A DNA stretch of 60,371 bases, from the NCBI RefSeq assembly GCF_017921975.2, contig NZ_JAGEMO020000071.1, positions 1 to 60,371 on the forward strand. Direction: 5' to 3'. Below are positions 25,269 through 34,130 of the stretch, in pieces (positions within the stretch are counted from its first letter, which is position 1; every line of letters begins with the position of its first letter). Origin of the DNA: Hymenobacter terricola. GTDB lineage: Bacteria; Bacteroidota; Bacteroidia; Cytophagales; Hymenobacteraceae. The notes beneath the pieces were generated by a model. That model ran no database searches. It was not told the origin of the DNA and saw only the letters and a list, made by a program, of their open reading frames with translations. The position numbers were made by a program, and so were the translations under genes.

Positions 25269-27131
25269 GTGAAAAACCGCTTTGCGTTTCAGCCCCGCTA
25301 CTTCTTATTCTGGCTGCTATTTTTTGGACTGGGCCGCGCCATGTTCCTGGGCTATCAGCACGCATCCACGGCGCATCTCTCCTTACGGACGCTGCTGGGG
25401 ACTTTTGGCTACGGACTGCGGCTGGATGCCTCGGCTGCGGCGTATGTGTGCATGCTGCCGTTTTTATTTTTTGTTATCGGCAGCCTGCTGCCACGGCTGC
25501 CGCTACAGGGGCTCATCCGGGCTTACTCGGCGGCTATTAGCCTGGTTTTGGCCTCTTTGATTACCGCCGATTTGGAGTTGTACCGCACATGGGGATTTCG
25601 GCTGGACGACACGCCCCTGCAATACCTGAATTCGCCCCAGGAAATGGCCGCTTCGGCAGGGAGCGCGCCGGTGGGGCTGCTGCTGGGGCTGCTGCTGGGG
25701 CTGCTGGCCAGTAGCTGGTGGCTGTATAATAAGATAGTGGAGCCCCTCGCTGTGCTGCCCACGTGGTTCGGGCGGGGGCGAGCAGCTTTGGCGGGGCTGC
25801 TTTATGTGGCTTTGCTGGTGGTGCCCCTGCGCGGCGGCACCCAGCAAATTCCGGTGAACCAGAGCGACGTCTACTTCTCCCATGTCGCCTTTGCCAACCA
25901 CGCGGCCATGAATGCGCCATGGAACATGATGAGTGCGCTGGTCCTGCGGGCGGAAGAGCAGCCGATTCAGCCGCTCATGCCGGACAGCACGGCCCGGCGG
26001 CTGGTGGCAGGCCTTTACCCGCGAGCAGTGGGCGCGCCGGCTTTGCCCGATTCTTCGGCCTCCATTCTGGCCGATGCGCGGCCCAATGTGCTGTTCATCA
26101 TCCTCGAAAGTTTTACGGGCAAACTGGTGGGCAGCGTGGGTGGGGAAAAAGGCGTGACGCCGAACCTGGACAGCCTGGCCCGCACGGGCGTCTTGTTTAC
26201 CAACATTTATGCGGCGGGCGACCGCAGCCAGAAAGGCCTCGTGGCGCTGCTGTCGGGGTATCCCAACCAGCCCACGACCAGCATTATCAAGTTCCCGCGC
26301 AAAACCGAGCACCTGCCGCACCTGTGCCGCTCGCTGGCGGCGGCGGGCTACCGGTCGCACTATTATTACGGCGGCGAACTGGCATTTGCCAACATGAAAA
26401 GCTACCTGCAAACGGCCGGCTACGAGCAGTTCACGGAGCGCGCCGACTTTGCCGCCGCCGACCAGAACTCCAAATGGGGCGCCCACGACGGCGTGCTCTT
26501 CAACCGCATGCTGAGCGACCTGAAGCGGCAGCCGCAGCCATTTTTTGTCACCGCCTTCACCCTGAGCAGCCACGAGCCGTTTGAGGTGCCCATGAAACGC
26601 AAATTCCCGGGTACAACCGAGGCTGACTTGTTCCGCAACTCAGTTTATTACACCGATTATACCCTGGGCCAGTTCCTGCAGAAAGCCCAAAAAGAACCGT
26701 GGTACGCCCACACCCTGCTGGTGCTGGTAGCCGACCACGGCCACCAACAGCCCCACGACTCCCCCAACCAAAGCCCCGAGAAGTTTCGGATTCCGCTGCT
26801 GCTGGCTGGTGGGGCCCTGCGGCCCGAAGTCCGTGGCCGGGTCGTGAGCACCATCGGCTCGCAAACGGATGTGGCGGCCACGCTCCTGCGCCAGCTCAAC
26901 CTGCCCGCTACTTCTTTCGCGTGGAGCCGCGACTTGCTGGCTCCGCATCCCACTTCCTTCGCCTATTACTGCTTCAATAACGGCTTTGGCACCGTGGCAC
27001 CGGCCGGCACAATTTCCTTCGACAACGTGAACCGGCAGGTCTGGGAGCAAAGCAGCCCCGGGCTCGCGCCCCAGCTGCAATTGGGCAAGGCGATGGAACA
27101 GGTTTCACTGGAAGATTTTGCCCGAAAGTAG
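25269..27131 (+). CDS. LTA synthase-like sulfatase (phosphoglycerol transferase family)
   Basis: About 620 residues from GTG 25269. Five hydrophobic helices fill roughly residues 10-205 (for example YFLFWLLFFGLGRAMFLGYQ). A periplasmic alkaline-phosphatase-superfamily domain follows: PNVLFIILESFTGKLVG with the metal-binding Glu and a nucleophile-type Thr, DRSQKGLVALLSGYP, and the late VLVADHGHQQP metal site. This is the LtaS/OpgB/EptA-like architecture. In a Gram-negative cell it would transfer phosphoglycerol, phosphoethanolamine or a similar group to an envelope glycan or lipid; the real substrate is not readable. The next gene, mtaB, begins 31 bases later with its own promoter. Confidence 0.9.
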   Translation: MKNRFAFQPRYFLFWLLFFGLGRAMFLGYQHASTAHLSLRTLLGTFGYGLRLDASAAAYVCMLPFLFFVIGSLLPRLPLQGLIRAYSAAISLVLASLITADLELYRTWGFRLDDTPLQYLNSPQEMAASAGSAPVGLLLGLLLGLLASSWWLYNKIVEPLAVLPTWFGRGRAALAGLLYVALLVVPLRGGTQQIPVNQSDVYFSHVAFANHAAMNAPWNMMSALVLRAEEQPIQPLMPDSTARRLVAGLYPRAVGAPALPDSSASILADARPNVLFIILESFTGKLVGSVGGEKGVTPNLDSLARTGVLFTNIYAAGDRSQKGLVALLSGYPNQPTTSIIKFPRKTEHLPHLCRSLAAAGYRSHYYYGGELAFANMKSYLQTAGYEQFTERADFAAADQNSKWGAHDGVLFNRMLSDLKRQPQPFFVTAFTLSSHEPFEVPMKRKFPGTTEADLFRNSVYYTDYTLGQFLQKAQKEPWYAHTLLVLVADHGHQQPHDSPNQSPEKFRIPLLLAGGALRPEVRGRVVSTIGSQTDVAATLLRQLNLPATSFAWSRDLLAPHPTSFAYYCFNNGFGTVAPAGTISFDNVNRQVWEQSSPGLAPQLQLGKAMEQVSLEDFARK

Positions 27132-27147
27132 GAACGCGCGCCCGCCG

Positions 27148-27155
27148 TACCTTTG
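27148..27155 (+). promoter_or_regulatory. -7 box of mtaB
   Basis: TACCTTTG ends seven bases before the mtaB ATG (27163), again leaderless-type spacing. Confidence 0.5.
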
Positions 27156-27162
27156 CGGGGCC

Positions 27163-28497
27163 ATGCCTACCCCCCAATCCGTTGCCTTTTATACCCTCGG
27201 CTGCAAGCTGAATTTTTCCGAAACGTCGGCCATTGGCCGCCAGTTTGAGGAAAAAGGCTTTCAGAAAATCCCGTTCGAAGCCGGGGCCGACCTGTACGTC
27301 ATCAATACCTGCTCCGTAACCGACCACGCCGACCGCAAGTGCCGGAAAGTGGTGCAGCAGGCCCTGAAGCACAACCCCGACGCCTTTGTGGCCATCGTGG
27401 GCTGCTACGCCCAGCTCAAACCCCAGGAAATTGCCAACATTCCCGGCGTAAGCGCCGTGCTGGGCGCGGCCGAGAAATTCATGCTGGTCGATATTCTGGC
27501 TGATTTCAAGAAGCCCGCCGCAGGCCAGCCGGGGCAGGTGCACGCCTCCCCCATTTCCGCAGCCACGGAATTTCACGCCGCCCACTCGTTTGGCGACCGC
27601 ACCCGCACGTTCCTCAAAGTGCAGGATGGCTGCGACTATTCCTGCTCGTTTTGCACCATTCCGCTGGCGCGGGGCGGCAGCCGGTCGGGCAGCATTGCCA
27701 GCGTGGTAGCGCGCGTAGAAAAGCTGGCCGAAACCGGCGTGAAGGAAATTGTGCTGACAGGCGTTAACCTTGGTGATTTTGGGCTGCAAGGGCCGGAACG
27801 CGAGCGGCGCGAAGATTTTACCCAGCTGGTAAAAGCCCTCGATGACGTGGCCGGCATCCGTCGTTTCCGCATCAGCAGCTGCGAGCCCAACCTGCTGACC
27901 GACGAAATTCTGGATACCGTGGCGGCTTCGGCCCGCTTCATGCCGCACTTCCACATCCCCCTGCAAAGCGGCTCCGATAAGATTCTGGGGCTGATGCGCC
28001 GCCGCTACCGCCGGGCGCTCTACGCCAGCCGGGTGGCCCGAATCAAGGAGCTGATGCCGCACGCCTGCATCGGCGTCGATGTGATTGTAGGCTTTCCGGG
28101 CGAGACGGACGCGGACTTTTTGGACACCTACAACTTCCTGAACGAATTGCCCATTAGCTATCTGCACGTTTTCCCTTACTCGGAACGCCCCGATACGCTG
28201 GCCCCCACCCTGCCCGGCCGGGTGCAGGACCGGGTTCGGCACGAGCGCACCACGCAGCTGCGGAGCTTATCGGAAAAGAAGAAGCGGTTTTTCTACGAGC
28301 AGCACCTCGGCCTGGAAACCAACGTGCTATTCGAAGACGACGTAACCGATGGCCGCATGGAAGGCTTCACGCCCAACTACATCCGCGTGGCAGCGAAATA
28401 CGACCCGCTGCTAGTGGGCGAAATGAAGATGCTGCGGCTGACCGCCGTGAATGCCTTTGGGCTGATGGAAGCCGAAGAAGTGGGCATATTGGCCTAA
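27163..28497 (+). CDS. mtaB: tRNA t6A37 methylthiotransferase MtaB
   Basis: 444 residues, radical-SAM methylthiotransferase converting t6A to ms2t6A at tRNA position 37. N-terminal UPF0004 domain with three cluster cysteines: YTLGCKLNFSETS, INTCSVTDHADRKC, VGCYAQLKP. The radical-SAM CxxxCxxC is in GCDYSCSFCTIPLARG (about residue 165). A C-terminal TRAM-like segment includes TNVLFEDDVTDGRMEGF. The C-x2-K-LNFSE signature and NTCSVT separate it from MiaB (present at 47 kb). The last bases overlap the convergent HTH gene: TAA here and TAG there share CTAA. Confidence 0.92.
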   Translation: MPTPQSVAFYTLGCKLNFSETSAIGRQFEEKGFQKIPFEAGADLYVINTCSVTDHADRKCRKVVQQALKHNPDAFVAIVGCYAQLKPQEIANIPGVSAVLGAAEKFMLVDILADFKKPAAGQPGQVHASPISAATEFHAAHSFGDRTRTFLKVQDGCDYSCSFCTIPLARGGSRSGSIASVVARVEKLAETGVKEIVLTGVNLGDFGLQGPERERREDFTQLVKALDDVAGIRRFRISSCEPNLLTDEILDTVAASARFMPHFHIPLQSGSDKILGLMRRRYRRALYASRVARIKELMPHACIGVDVIVGFPGETDADFLDTYNFLNELPISYLHVFPYSERPDTLAPTLPGRVQDRVRHERTTQLRSLSEKKKRFFYEQHLGLETNVLFEDDVTDGRMEGFTPNYIRVAAKYDPLLVGEMKMLRLTAVNAFGLMEAEEVGILA

Positions 28498-29288
28498 ACC
28501 ATTGCCTGTCGGGCCATTGCCAGCATTTCGCGCAGCATTTGCTGCTGCTCCAGCAGATGCTGATTGCGCAATTCGGCCATGGCGAGTTGGTGCTGCAGGT
28601 ACTGCGCATTGAGGGCAGCGGCTACGTAATTTTCGGGTGCGGCAACGGCCACTGGTACCGGCGGCGCTACTGCTGCGGGCGTGGGCGTAGTCGGGGCCGG
28701 AACCGGTTCTGGGGCGGGCGGAGCAGCCATCAGAGCGGCAGCTTGCGGAACAGATTCAATTACGGGTAATGCCGTTTCGGAAGACGTTTCGGGTGCGCTG
28801 GCGGTGGTCATTCGTGTTGCTTCTTCGGGTGCAGGGGTGCTGGTGCCAACGGGCTGTGCGGCGGCGGCGGCCAGGGCCAACGTAGCGGCGATTTCGGCAG
28901 GCTGCAGCCGCGTGCCGGCCACGCCGGGGCCGGGCCGGCGGTGCATCGGCAGCTCTACATCGGCCAAATCGATGGGCTCCAACGGCAGTTCCGAAGCGGA
29001 GGGAGCGGCCAATGGAGCAATGGACGGCACCGTGGGTTTGGGCGCGGGCTCGCCGCTTACCAGCATGGGGCCACGGCCCAACAGCAGCCAGTCCCTTGAT
29101 ACATTTGGGTAGATTTCAAACACCCTGCACAGCAGGTCGTAGCCGGGTTTATTGCGGCCGTCGATGAGGTGCTGCACTACGCTGGCTGTTTTGCCCAGGG
29201 AGATGGCAAAGCTGTTTTTGGTCAGGCCAAACTGCTGAATGAGCTGCGCGAAGCGTTGGTCGATGGGAACAGGAACGGGGGCAGCCAT
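28494..29288 (-). CDS. HTH (XRE-like) DNA-binding protein with Pro/Ala-rich middle and coiled-coil tail
   Basis: About 264 residues from ATG 29288. Residues 8-70 resemble an XRE-type helix-turn-helix: DQRFAQLIQQFGLTKNSFAI, SLGKTASVVQHLIDGRNKPG, YDLLCRVFEIYPNVSRDWLL. A long low-complexity Ala/Pro/Val/Thr stretch (about 85-215) follows. The C-terminus is a Gln/Leu-rich helix (QYLQHQLAMAELRNQHLLEQ) likely to oligomerise. The 5' region carries a -7 box and two copies of ATTTGYGCAA between box and start codon, so autoregulation is likely. The longer frame to 29348 lies upstream of that promoter and is rejected. Target genes unknown. Confidence 0.8.
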   Translation of the reverse strand: MAAPVPVPIDQRFAQLIQQFGLTKNSFAISLGKTASVVQHLIDGRNKPGYDLLCRVFEIYPNVSRDWLLLGRGPMLVSGEPAPKPTVPSIAPLAAPSASELPLEPIDLADVELPMHRRPGPGVAGTRLQPAEIAATLALAAAAAQPVGTSTPAPEEATRMTTASAPETSSETALPVIESVPQAAALMAAPPAPEPVPAPTTPTPAAVAPPVPVAVAAPENYVAAALNAQYLQHQLAMAELRNQHLLEQQQMLREMLAMARQAMV

Positions 29289-29290
29289 AG

Positions 29291-29322
29291 CATTTGCACA
29301 AATGAGTAGTTGCGCAAATGTA
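29291..29322 (-). promoter_or_regulatory. Promoter and tandem operator of the HTH gene
   Basis: On the minus strand TACATTTG (29322-29315) is a -7 box. Overlapping and following it are ATTTGCGCAA (containing the palindrome TTGCGCAA) and, 16 bases on, ATTTGTGCAA within CATTTG-TG-CAAATG. Two like half-palindromes across the start of transcription are what a self-repressing XRE protein would bind. Confidence 0.55.
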
Positions 29323-29381
29323 TAATATTCCCGCTCCCGAATCGGCAAAGGGAGCCCGCCTTGCGTTTTTTCAGTGGCAGG

Positions 29382-30623
29382 CTACTCGTAGCGCAACGAC
29401 TCAATCGGGTCCAGGGCGGCGGCCTTGCTGGCGGGGTAGTAGCCCGAGGCCAGGCCCACTCCTACGCAGATTACGAGCCCGACAATCATCCACACCCACG
29501 GCACCAGGAAGGAGCCCGAGCCCACAAACTTGGCCACCCCATTGCCGCCCAGCACGCCCAGCAGGATGCCGAACGAGCCGCCCAGCAGGCAGATAACAAT
29601 GGCCTCAAGCAGAAACTGCTGGCGAATTTGCACAGCCGTTGCGCCCAGCGCCTTCCGGATGCCGATTTCGCGGGTCCGCTCCGTTACCGATACCAGCATG
29701 ATATTCATGAGCGCAATGCTGGCGCCCAGCAGCGTGATGAAGGCGATGATGCTGCCGCCGGCCCGCACTTTACCCGAAATCGACTCCAAATCCGCCGCCA
29801 GGGATTCGCTGCTTTCTACCACGAAACTATCTTCATTGCCCAGCTTGTCGTGGCGCACGGCGCGCATCACGCCGGTGGCCTGGCCCATCAGGAATGCCAT
29901 CGTGCCCTGCTTGTCGGTGGCGGTTTTGATGTCGTAGGTGAGGGCACCCTGCCGGGGCAGCTGATTGCCGGTTTCGAGGGGGACCAGGGCCATGCGGTCG
30001 GCCCCGCCGCCGCCGCCCGCGCCGGTGCCGCTTTTTTCGAGGAGGCCCACAATCAGGAAGCGGCGGCCCATGGCGGCCACGTATTTGCCCACCGGGCTTT
30101 GCCTGGGAAACAGCTTGGAGCGGATTTCATCGCCCACAATCAGCACGTTGGCCCCGCTGGTGAGCTCGGCCTGCGAGAACGTGCGGCCGCCCACCAGGTT
30201 GTAGCCCTGAATTTTAAGGTAGTTCTCATCGCCCGCGATGACCTGCATGTTGGGGTTGGTTTTGGTGCCGTTGGCCTTCATTTCCACGGCTCCGGCAATG
30301 AACGCCGAAAGACCTACCTGTGCCTCGTCGCCCATCGCCGTCTTGTATTGCTTGGCTTGCAGAAAGCTGATGGGCGGGTACTGCCGGGCCTGCACGCCGC
30401 CGCGCCGGAAGCGGTTGCTGTAGCCTTTGGCGTGCAGCTCGAAGGAGTTGGCCCCGAGGCTGGCGAACGTTTCGGACAGCGAATTCTTCATCGCATCAAT
30501 CCCCGTGAGGATGCCCACCAGGGCAAACAACCCGATGCTCAGGATGAGCGCCGTGAGGATGGTGCGCAGCAAATTGGCGCGGATGGAGCGGAAAGCTTCG
30601 CGGACGTTTTCGAGGGGATTCAT
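29382..30623 (-). CDS. ABC transporter permease, MacB/FtsX type
   Basis: 413 residues from ATG 30623 (MNPLENVREAFRSIRANLLR). One TM helix near residues 22-45, a large periplasmic MacB-PCD domain (about 50-270), and three TM helices in a C-terminal FtsX domain (GGSIIAFITLLGASIALMNI, then ALGATAVQIRQQFLLEAIVI). The MLVSVTERTREIGIRKALGA motif is diagnostic of MacB-like permeases. No ATPase or membrane-fusion gene lies next to it here, so partners are encoded elsewhere. Such systems transmit force for lipoprotein or peptide export rather than forming a pore. A Gly-rich loop (TGAGGGGGADR) lies in the periplasmic part. Confidence 0.9.
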   Translation of the reverse strand: MNPLENVREAFRSIRANLLRTILTALILSIGLFALVGILTGIDAMKNSLSETFASLGANSFELHAKGYSNRFRRGGVQARQYPPISFLQAKQYKTAMGDEAQVGLSAFIAGAVEMKANGTKTNPNMQVIAGDENYLKIQGYNLVGGRTFSQAELTSGANVLIVGDEIRSKLFPRQSPVGKYVAAMGRRFLIVGLLEKSGTGAGGGGGADRMALVPLETGNQLPRQGALTYDIKTATDKQGTMAFLMGQATGVMRAVRHDKLGNEDSFVVESSESLAADLESISGKVRAGGSIIAFITLLGASIALMNIMLVSVTERTREIGIRKALGATAVQIRQQFLLEAIVICLLGGSFGILLGVLGGNGVAKFVGSGSFLVPWVWMIVGLVICVGVGLASGYYPASKAAALDPIESLRYE

Positions 30624-30816
30624 GGGCTGGAGCTCCAACTTTCAGCTGGAAAATCATTGAGCGATAAGGAGACGGCCTAAACGACGCGGCGCCCGGCAGT
30701 TGGCTGCGTGGCCTTTGGGGCGGGGCAATGGGCCAAAGTTCGGCGGCCGGCGCTTAACTTGAACCACCCGCGCCGCAACCTCGTTGGTTCGCTGCGTCTC
30801 TTTTCCCAAAAACACC

Positions 30817-32094
30817 ATGCTATTTAAGCGTCTTCTGCTTTTCCTGCTCCTGGCTGTGGCCGGCATGGCCGCGCCGCTGGCCGCCCGTGCCAACCACGTG
30901 TTCATTCCGATGGACAACACCCAAAAAGAATGCCTTAAAGCCTACGGGGTGGCCTTTTGGCTGCTTCAGCGCGAGGTCCCCGTCGACTGGCTCCTGAACT
31001 ACCGGGGCGGCTCGTTCGCCTTCGAAACCACGCCCGGAGCCGAGAATGAGCTGGCCGTGCGGGGCGTCACGTTCCAGGTCATCAGCGAGGCGCAGTACAC
31101 CGGCATCCTCCAGGAAATAGCCGACCCCAACGCCAATATGGACGTGATGAAGCTGGAGAAAGTGCCCAAAATAGCGGTGTACACGCCCAAAGGCAAACAG
31201 CCCTGGGACGATGCCGTGACCATGGTGCTCACCTACGCCGAAATTCCCTACACGCAGATTTACGACGACGAAGTGCTGCACGGCGACCTGCCGAAGTACG
31301 ACTGGCTGCACCTGCACCACGAAGATTTCACGGGCGAGTACGGCAAATTTTACGCTACCTACCGCAGCTACCCCTGGTACCAGCAGCAGGTGCGCGATGC
31401 CGAAGCCGCCGCCAAGCGCAACGGCTTCACCAAAGTGAGCCAGATGAAGGCCACGGTGGCCGTGAAAATGCAGGAATTTATTGCCGGGGGCGGCTTTTTG
31501 TTCGCCATGTGCTCGGCCACGGATAGCTACGATATTGCCCTGGCCGGCCTGGGCGTGGACTTGGTGGAAAGCATGTACGACGGCGACCCGGCCGACCCCA
31601 ACGCCCAGTCGAAGCTCAATTTCAACCGCTGCCTGGCCTTCCAGAACTTCCAGCTGGTGCGCAACCCTTACGAGTACGAGTATTCCAACATCGACATGCA
31701 GCCCGGCGAGCGCGGCCTGGGCGAGCAGAACGACTATTTCTCGCTCTTCACGTTCTCGGCCAAGTACGACCCGGTGCCCACCATGCTCTGCCAGAACCAC
31801 GAAAAAACCATCCACGGCTTCATGGGCCAGACCACGGCCTTCCGCAAAAGCCTCATTAAGCCCGACGTGGTAATAATGGGCGACACCAAGCAAACCGGCG
31901 AGGCGCGCTACCTCCACGGCACTCTGGGCAAAGGCACCTGGACGTTCTACGGCGGCCACGACCCCGAGGACTATCAGCATTTGGTGGGCGAGGAACCCAC
32001 CGATTTGTCGCTGCACCCTAACTCCCCCGGCTACCGGCTAATATTGAACAACATTCTTTTCCCGGCCGCCAAAAAGAAGAAGCAAAAGACCTGA
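30817..32094 (+). CDS. Secreted protein of the family often labelled 'asparagine synthetase B' in Bacteroidota
   Basis: 425 residues from ATG 30817. A signal peptide (LLLFLLLAVAGMAAPLAARA) implies export. No Ntn-type Cys2 amidotransferase or synthetase domain is visible, so the traditional label is doubtful. What is visible is a flavodoxin/GATase1-like alternation of strands and helices: KIAVYTPKGKQPWDDAVTMV, YDWLHLHHEDFTGEYGKFY, then GGGFLFAMCSATDSYDIALA, whose cysteine resembles a nucleophile elbow. The Lys-rich C-terminus is PAAKKKKQK. I would call it a conserved secreted protein of unknown function. A strong terminator follows. Confidence 0.72.
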   Translation: MLFKRLLLFLLLAVAGMAAPLAARANHVFIPMDNTQKECLKAYGVAFWLLQREVPVDWLLNYRGGSFAFETTPGAENELAVRGVTFQVISEAQYTGILQEIADPNANMDVMKLEKVPKIAVYTPKGKQPWDDAVTMVLTYAEIPYTQIYDDEVLHGDLPKYDWLHLHHEDFTGEYGKFYATYRSYPWYQQQVRDAEAAAKRNGFTKVSQMKATVAVKMQEFIAGGGFLFAMCSATDSYDIALAGLGVDLVESMYDGDPADPNAQSKLNFNRCLAFQNFQLVRNPYEYEYSNIDMQPGERGLGEQNDYFSLFTFSAKYDPVPTMLCQNHEKTIHGFMGQTTAFRKSLIKPDVVIMGDTKQTGEARYLHGTLGKGTWTFYGGHDPEDYQHLVGEEPTDLSLHPNSPGYRLILNNILFPAAKKKKQKT

Positions 32095-32111
32095 TATCGG
32101 GCGCAGTGCCC

Positions 32112-32155
32112 CACAAAAAAAGCCCTGATTGGAAACGACCAGGGCTTTTTTGTGC
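32112..32155. terminator. Terminator after the 30817-32094 gene
   Basis: CACAAAAAAAGCCCTG, spacer, CAGGGCTTTTTTGTG: a stem with A- and T-tracts, active in the plus direction. Confidence 0.8.
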
Positions 32156-32257
32156 ACAGGTTTTTCAATGTTGGCAATTGCTGCCCTGAAACTGCATCAT
32201 TAGACCCGTTCCTGCCGTTAAGACCGGGGAATTACCCGATTGAGCCCCCTTTTCTGC

Positions 32258-34111
32258 ATGGACGAACTGCATCAAGCCAATTACTCGCTCTCGGCCAGCC
32301 GGCCCGATGAGCAGCAGCCCACCGAGGAAATAGCCAATCCCCTGCCCCGCGCGGTACTGCGCCTGAACAGCCATGTGCTGCTCGATGGCCAATGGCGCTT
32401 TGCGCACGATGTGGATGATACCGGCCTACGCGACGACTGGGCCCTGGGTCACAGCTACGAGCATATGGCCCAATGGCCGGGGTCGGTGGAAGCACATCTG
32501 GCGCAAGCGCGGGGCCAGCAGGACGGCGCTACCTGGCACGACAAAGTGGTGGTGTGGTACGAGCGGGAGTTTACCTTGCCCGAAGTGGCCGAGCCGCAGG
32601 TGCGCTCCATGATTCAGCTTACGTTTGGGGCCTGCGGCTACGAAACGCGGGTCTGGCTCAATGGGCAGCCGCTCAAAACCATTGAGGGCGAAGAAGTTCA
32701 CTTTGGCGAATACACTTCCTTCACCTACGAGCTGGATGAGGCAAACCTGCACCTCGTGAACCGCCTCACCGTGCGCATTGCCGACACAATGGACGCGGAA
32801 ACGCCGCGCGGCAAGCAGGAATCGCACGTGTACAAGCGCGGCGGTATCTGGTACCAGACCTACACCGGGGCCGTGCGCAGCGTATGGCTGGAAGTGGTGG
32901 AGCGCAACCGCCTGCGCTCCCGCGTGGGGGTGGTGAGCGTGGTAGAAGACCAGCTCGTGCGCTTCAACCTCACCCTGCGCATCCACGACGCGGGCCCGTA
33001 CATCATTCGCCTCCAGGTCTTTGACCCGCTGACTACGGACCGCACCGTGCCGCTGGCCATGTCCGACTTCCCGCTGCACTTGGAAGCCGGGCAGTGGCAG
33101 CAGCGCGTGGTACTGGAGGTGCCGAGCGCGGAATTGTGGTCGCCGGAAGCCCCGAACCGCTACCGGCTGGTGGCGCAGCTCATCAACGCCGAAGGCTATG
33201 CGGCCCAGATTGAAACGCTGTTTGGCCTGCGCAAAGTGGAGGCCCGCGGGCGCTACGTGTACCTCAACAACCAGCCCACTTACCTCGACGGCATCCTTTA
33301 CCAGCCCGGCCAGGCCACCCTGGAGGAAATGCAGCGCCATATGCACGCCATGAAGGCCCTGGGCTGCAACCTGGTGCGGGTTCACATTGCCGGCATCGAC
33401 CCGCGCATCTACAACCTGGCCGATGAGCTGGGCCTGCTGCTGTGGGTGGAAGTGCCCAGCCCGCACAGCTCGACGCCGCGCAGCCGCGAAAACCACCGCG
33501 CCGAGCTGCTGCGCATGGTTACGCTCAGCGAAACCCACCCCAGCATCATCATCTGGAGCTTGTATAACGAGGACTGGGGCGCCCAGGACATTGCCACCAA
33601 TGCCGAAACCCGTCAGTACATTGTCGACACCTATCACTTCATGCAGATTGCCTATCCGCAGTTTCTGGTGGTCGATAATGACGGCTGGCACCACGTTTCC
33701 TACACCGGCCGGCTGAAATCGGACCTGCTCACGGCCCACCTCTACACGCCTGATTTCAGCCGATGGCAGGAACTGCTCGACCGCCTGGTGGGCGGCGAGA
33801 TGGAAGGCACGGCCGCCTTCCCACTGGTGGTGGGCGACCCGTTCTTTTATCGCCACCAGGTGCCGCTGATTGTGAGCGAATGGGGCGGCTTTGGCTTTTC
33901 CGACTACGGCGGGCCGCAGGATGCCGAAGCCCGCACCAACAGCATCCGCGACTTCAAGCAGGAGCTGCGTCGCCGGCCCATTGCCGGCGACGTCTACACC
34001 CAGGCCACCAACATCGAGGACGAGCGCAACGGGCTGATTGACCCGGCTACCGGTACATTAAGCGTGCCGGCGGGCCTGCTGGCCTCGCGGCAGCTGGAAT
34101 ATCTGCAATAA
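32258..34111 (+). CDS. Glycoside hydrolase family 2 protein
   Basis: About 617 residues from ATG 32258 (MDELHQANYSLSASRPDEQQ); no signal peptide, so apparently cytoplasmic. GH2 layout: jelly-roll sugar-binding domain (about 25-210, with FGACGYETRVWLNGQPL), immunoglobulin-like domain (about 215-320) and a TIM barrel. The acid/base glutamate is in IIWSLYNEDWG and the nucleophile glutamate in LIVSEWGGFGFSDYGG. It could be a beta-galactosidase, glucuronidase or mannosidase; the sequence alone does not decide. It is a stand-alone gene, with no SusC/D partners in the window. Confidence 0.9.
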   Translation: MDELHQANYSLSASRPDEQQPTEEIANPLPRAVLRLNSHVLLDGQWRFAHDVDDTGLRDDWALGHSYEHMAQWPGSVEAHLAQARGQQDGATWHDKVVVWYEREFTLPEVAEPQVRSMIQLTFGACGYETRVWLNGQPLKTIEGEEVHFGEYTSFTYELDEANLHLVNRLTVRIADTMDAETPRGKQESHVYKRGGIWYQTYTGAVRSVWLEVVERNRLRSRVGVVSVVEDQLVRFNLTLRIHDAGPYIIRLQVFDPLTTDRTVPLAMSDFPLHLEAGQWQQRVVLEVPSAELWSPEAPNRYRLVAQLINAEGYAAQIETLFGLRKVEARGRYVYLNNQPTYLDGILYQPGQATLEEMQRHMHAMKALGCNLVRVHIAGIDPRIYNLADELGLLLWVEVPSPHSSTPRSRENHRAELLRMVTLSETHPSIIIWSLYNEDWGAQDIATNAETRQYIVDTYHFMQIAYPQFLVVDNDGWHHVSYTGRLKSDLLTAHLYTPDFSRWQELLDRLVGGEMEGTAAFPLVVGDPFFYRHQVPLIVSEWGGFGFSDYGGPQDAEARTNSIRDFKQELRRRPIAGDVYTQATNIEDERNGLIDPATGTLSVPAGLLASRQLEYLQ

Positions 34112-34130
34112 AACGATGGACGAAACCGCT

